Assembly: GCF_000815105.2 (NCBI RefSeq)
Contig: NZ_CP010310.2
Coordinates: forward strand, 496,001-560,000
Source of the DNA: Pandoraea pulmonicola
GTDB taxonomy: Bacteria; Pseudomonadota; Gammaproteobacteria; Burkholderiales; Burkholderiaceae
DNA: 64,000 bases
Reading direction: 5' to 3'
The notes under the pieces are model-generated. The model worked only from the letters and a program-made list of their open reading frames with translations, did not search any database and was not told where the DNA came from. Both the position numbers and the translations under genes were made by a program. Below, in pieces: positions 63,781 through 64,000 of this stretch; within the stretch, counting starts at the first letter, position 1, and every line of letters begins with the position of its first letter.

Positions 63781-64000
63781 ATGCCCAAGATCGTGATGTA
63801 CAGCACGCAAGTGTGCCCGTACTGCCAGATGGCCGAACGTCTGCTGCGTCGGCGCGGCGTTCAGGACATCGAGAAGATCCTCATCGACAGGGAGCCGGGC
63901 CGCCGCGAAGAAATGATGAAGCGCACGGGGCGCCGCACGGTGCCGCAGATCTACATCGACGAGCGCCATATCGGTGGCTACGACGACCTGTCGGCCCTCG
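63781..64000 (+). CDS. grxC: Glutaredoxin 3 (partial, 3' end cut by the window)
   Basis: 73 codons of a glutaredoxin: MPKIVMYSTQVCPYCQMAER with the CPYC active site (Cys12 and Cys15), RTVPQIYIDERHIGGYDDL with cis-Pro and the GG glutathione-binding site. The family is about 85 aa, so only the last dozen residues are missing. It uses the glutathione made by GshA-GshB. Confidence 0.95.
   Translation, partial: MPKIVMYSTQVCPYCQMAERLLRRRGVQDIEKILIDREPGRREEMMKRTGRRTVPQIYIDERHIGGYDDLSAL

Overview
The window is GC-rich (mostly about 65 percent), densely coded chromosomal DNA from a beta-proteobacterium. Gene content and order (PhaM, DUF3108, DUF2917, proteobacterial-type GshA, the EIIA-HPr-EI set, UbiK/YifB, a TorF-family porin with GlnK-AmtB, GpmA/rhodanese/GrxC) point to the Burkholderiaceae; Pandoraea is my best guess, as an inference from content only. 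About 59 protein genes are supported. No rRNA, tRNA or CRISPR array was seen.

Layout. 1-2.3 kb: the 5' part of pcaD and an IS110-family element with a long non-coding left end. 2.3-5.7 kb: a DUF3108 protein, then an IclR regulator divergent from a fumarylacetoacetate-hydrolase-family gene. 6-11.5 kb: an orphan LivK-type binding protein, an enoyl-CoA hydratase, PhaM, a patatin and an AraC regulator. 11.5-16.7 kb: a LysE exporter, NTF2-like and chalcone-isomerase-like genes, a ferritin-like protein, RfaE2 and an asparaginase. 16.7-19.7 kb: a birA-coaX-SPOR operon (minus strand). 19.9-25 kb: a four-gene Mla-like lipid ABC importer plus a VanZ-like membrane protein. 25-26.1 kb: a low-GC accessory patch with a broken MFS gene and an orphan gene. 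26.2-34.7 kb: ferredoxin, hydrolase, DacC, D-amino-acid transaminase, YbeD, then LipB and LipA, the last two separated from YbeD by a LysR/DUF2917/DMT insertion. 35-39.8 kb: N-formylglutamate amidohydrolase, IclR and a NitT/TauT ABC transporter. 39.8-44.7 kb: dctA and dctB-dctD. 44.8-48.5 kb: two thioredoxin-fold proteins, a lipoprotein and the ComM/YifB ATPase. 48.9-52.3 kb: ubiK, and torF-glnK-amtB. 52.7-59.5 kb: gshA, a LuxR-type regulator, gshB, EIIA-Man, HPr and EI. 59.6-64 kb: moeB, ctpA, gpmA, and divergently a rhodanese and grxC.

The clearest regulatory logic comes from two sigma-54 promoters. One (37072-37087), with two upstream dyads and a consensus IHF site, precedes the NitT/TauT transporter and dctA, and the sigma-54 activator pair DctB-DctD lies just downstream. 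This suggests that an ABC importer and a C4-dicarboxylate symporter form one inducible unit. The other (49509-49524) has tandem NtrC-type boxes far upstream and should place the porin, GlnK and AmtB under nitrogen control.

The most unusual material is the low-GC orphan gene beside the truncated MFS gene, the IS110 non-coding end that may encode a bridge RNA, and an orphan minus-strand terminator between gshA and the LuxR gene that could end an unannotated small RNA.
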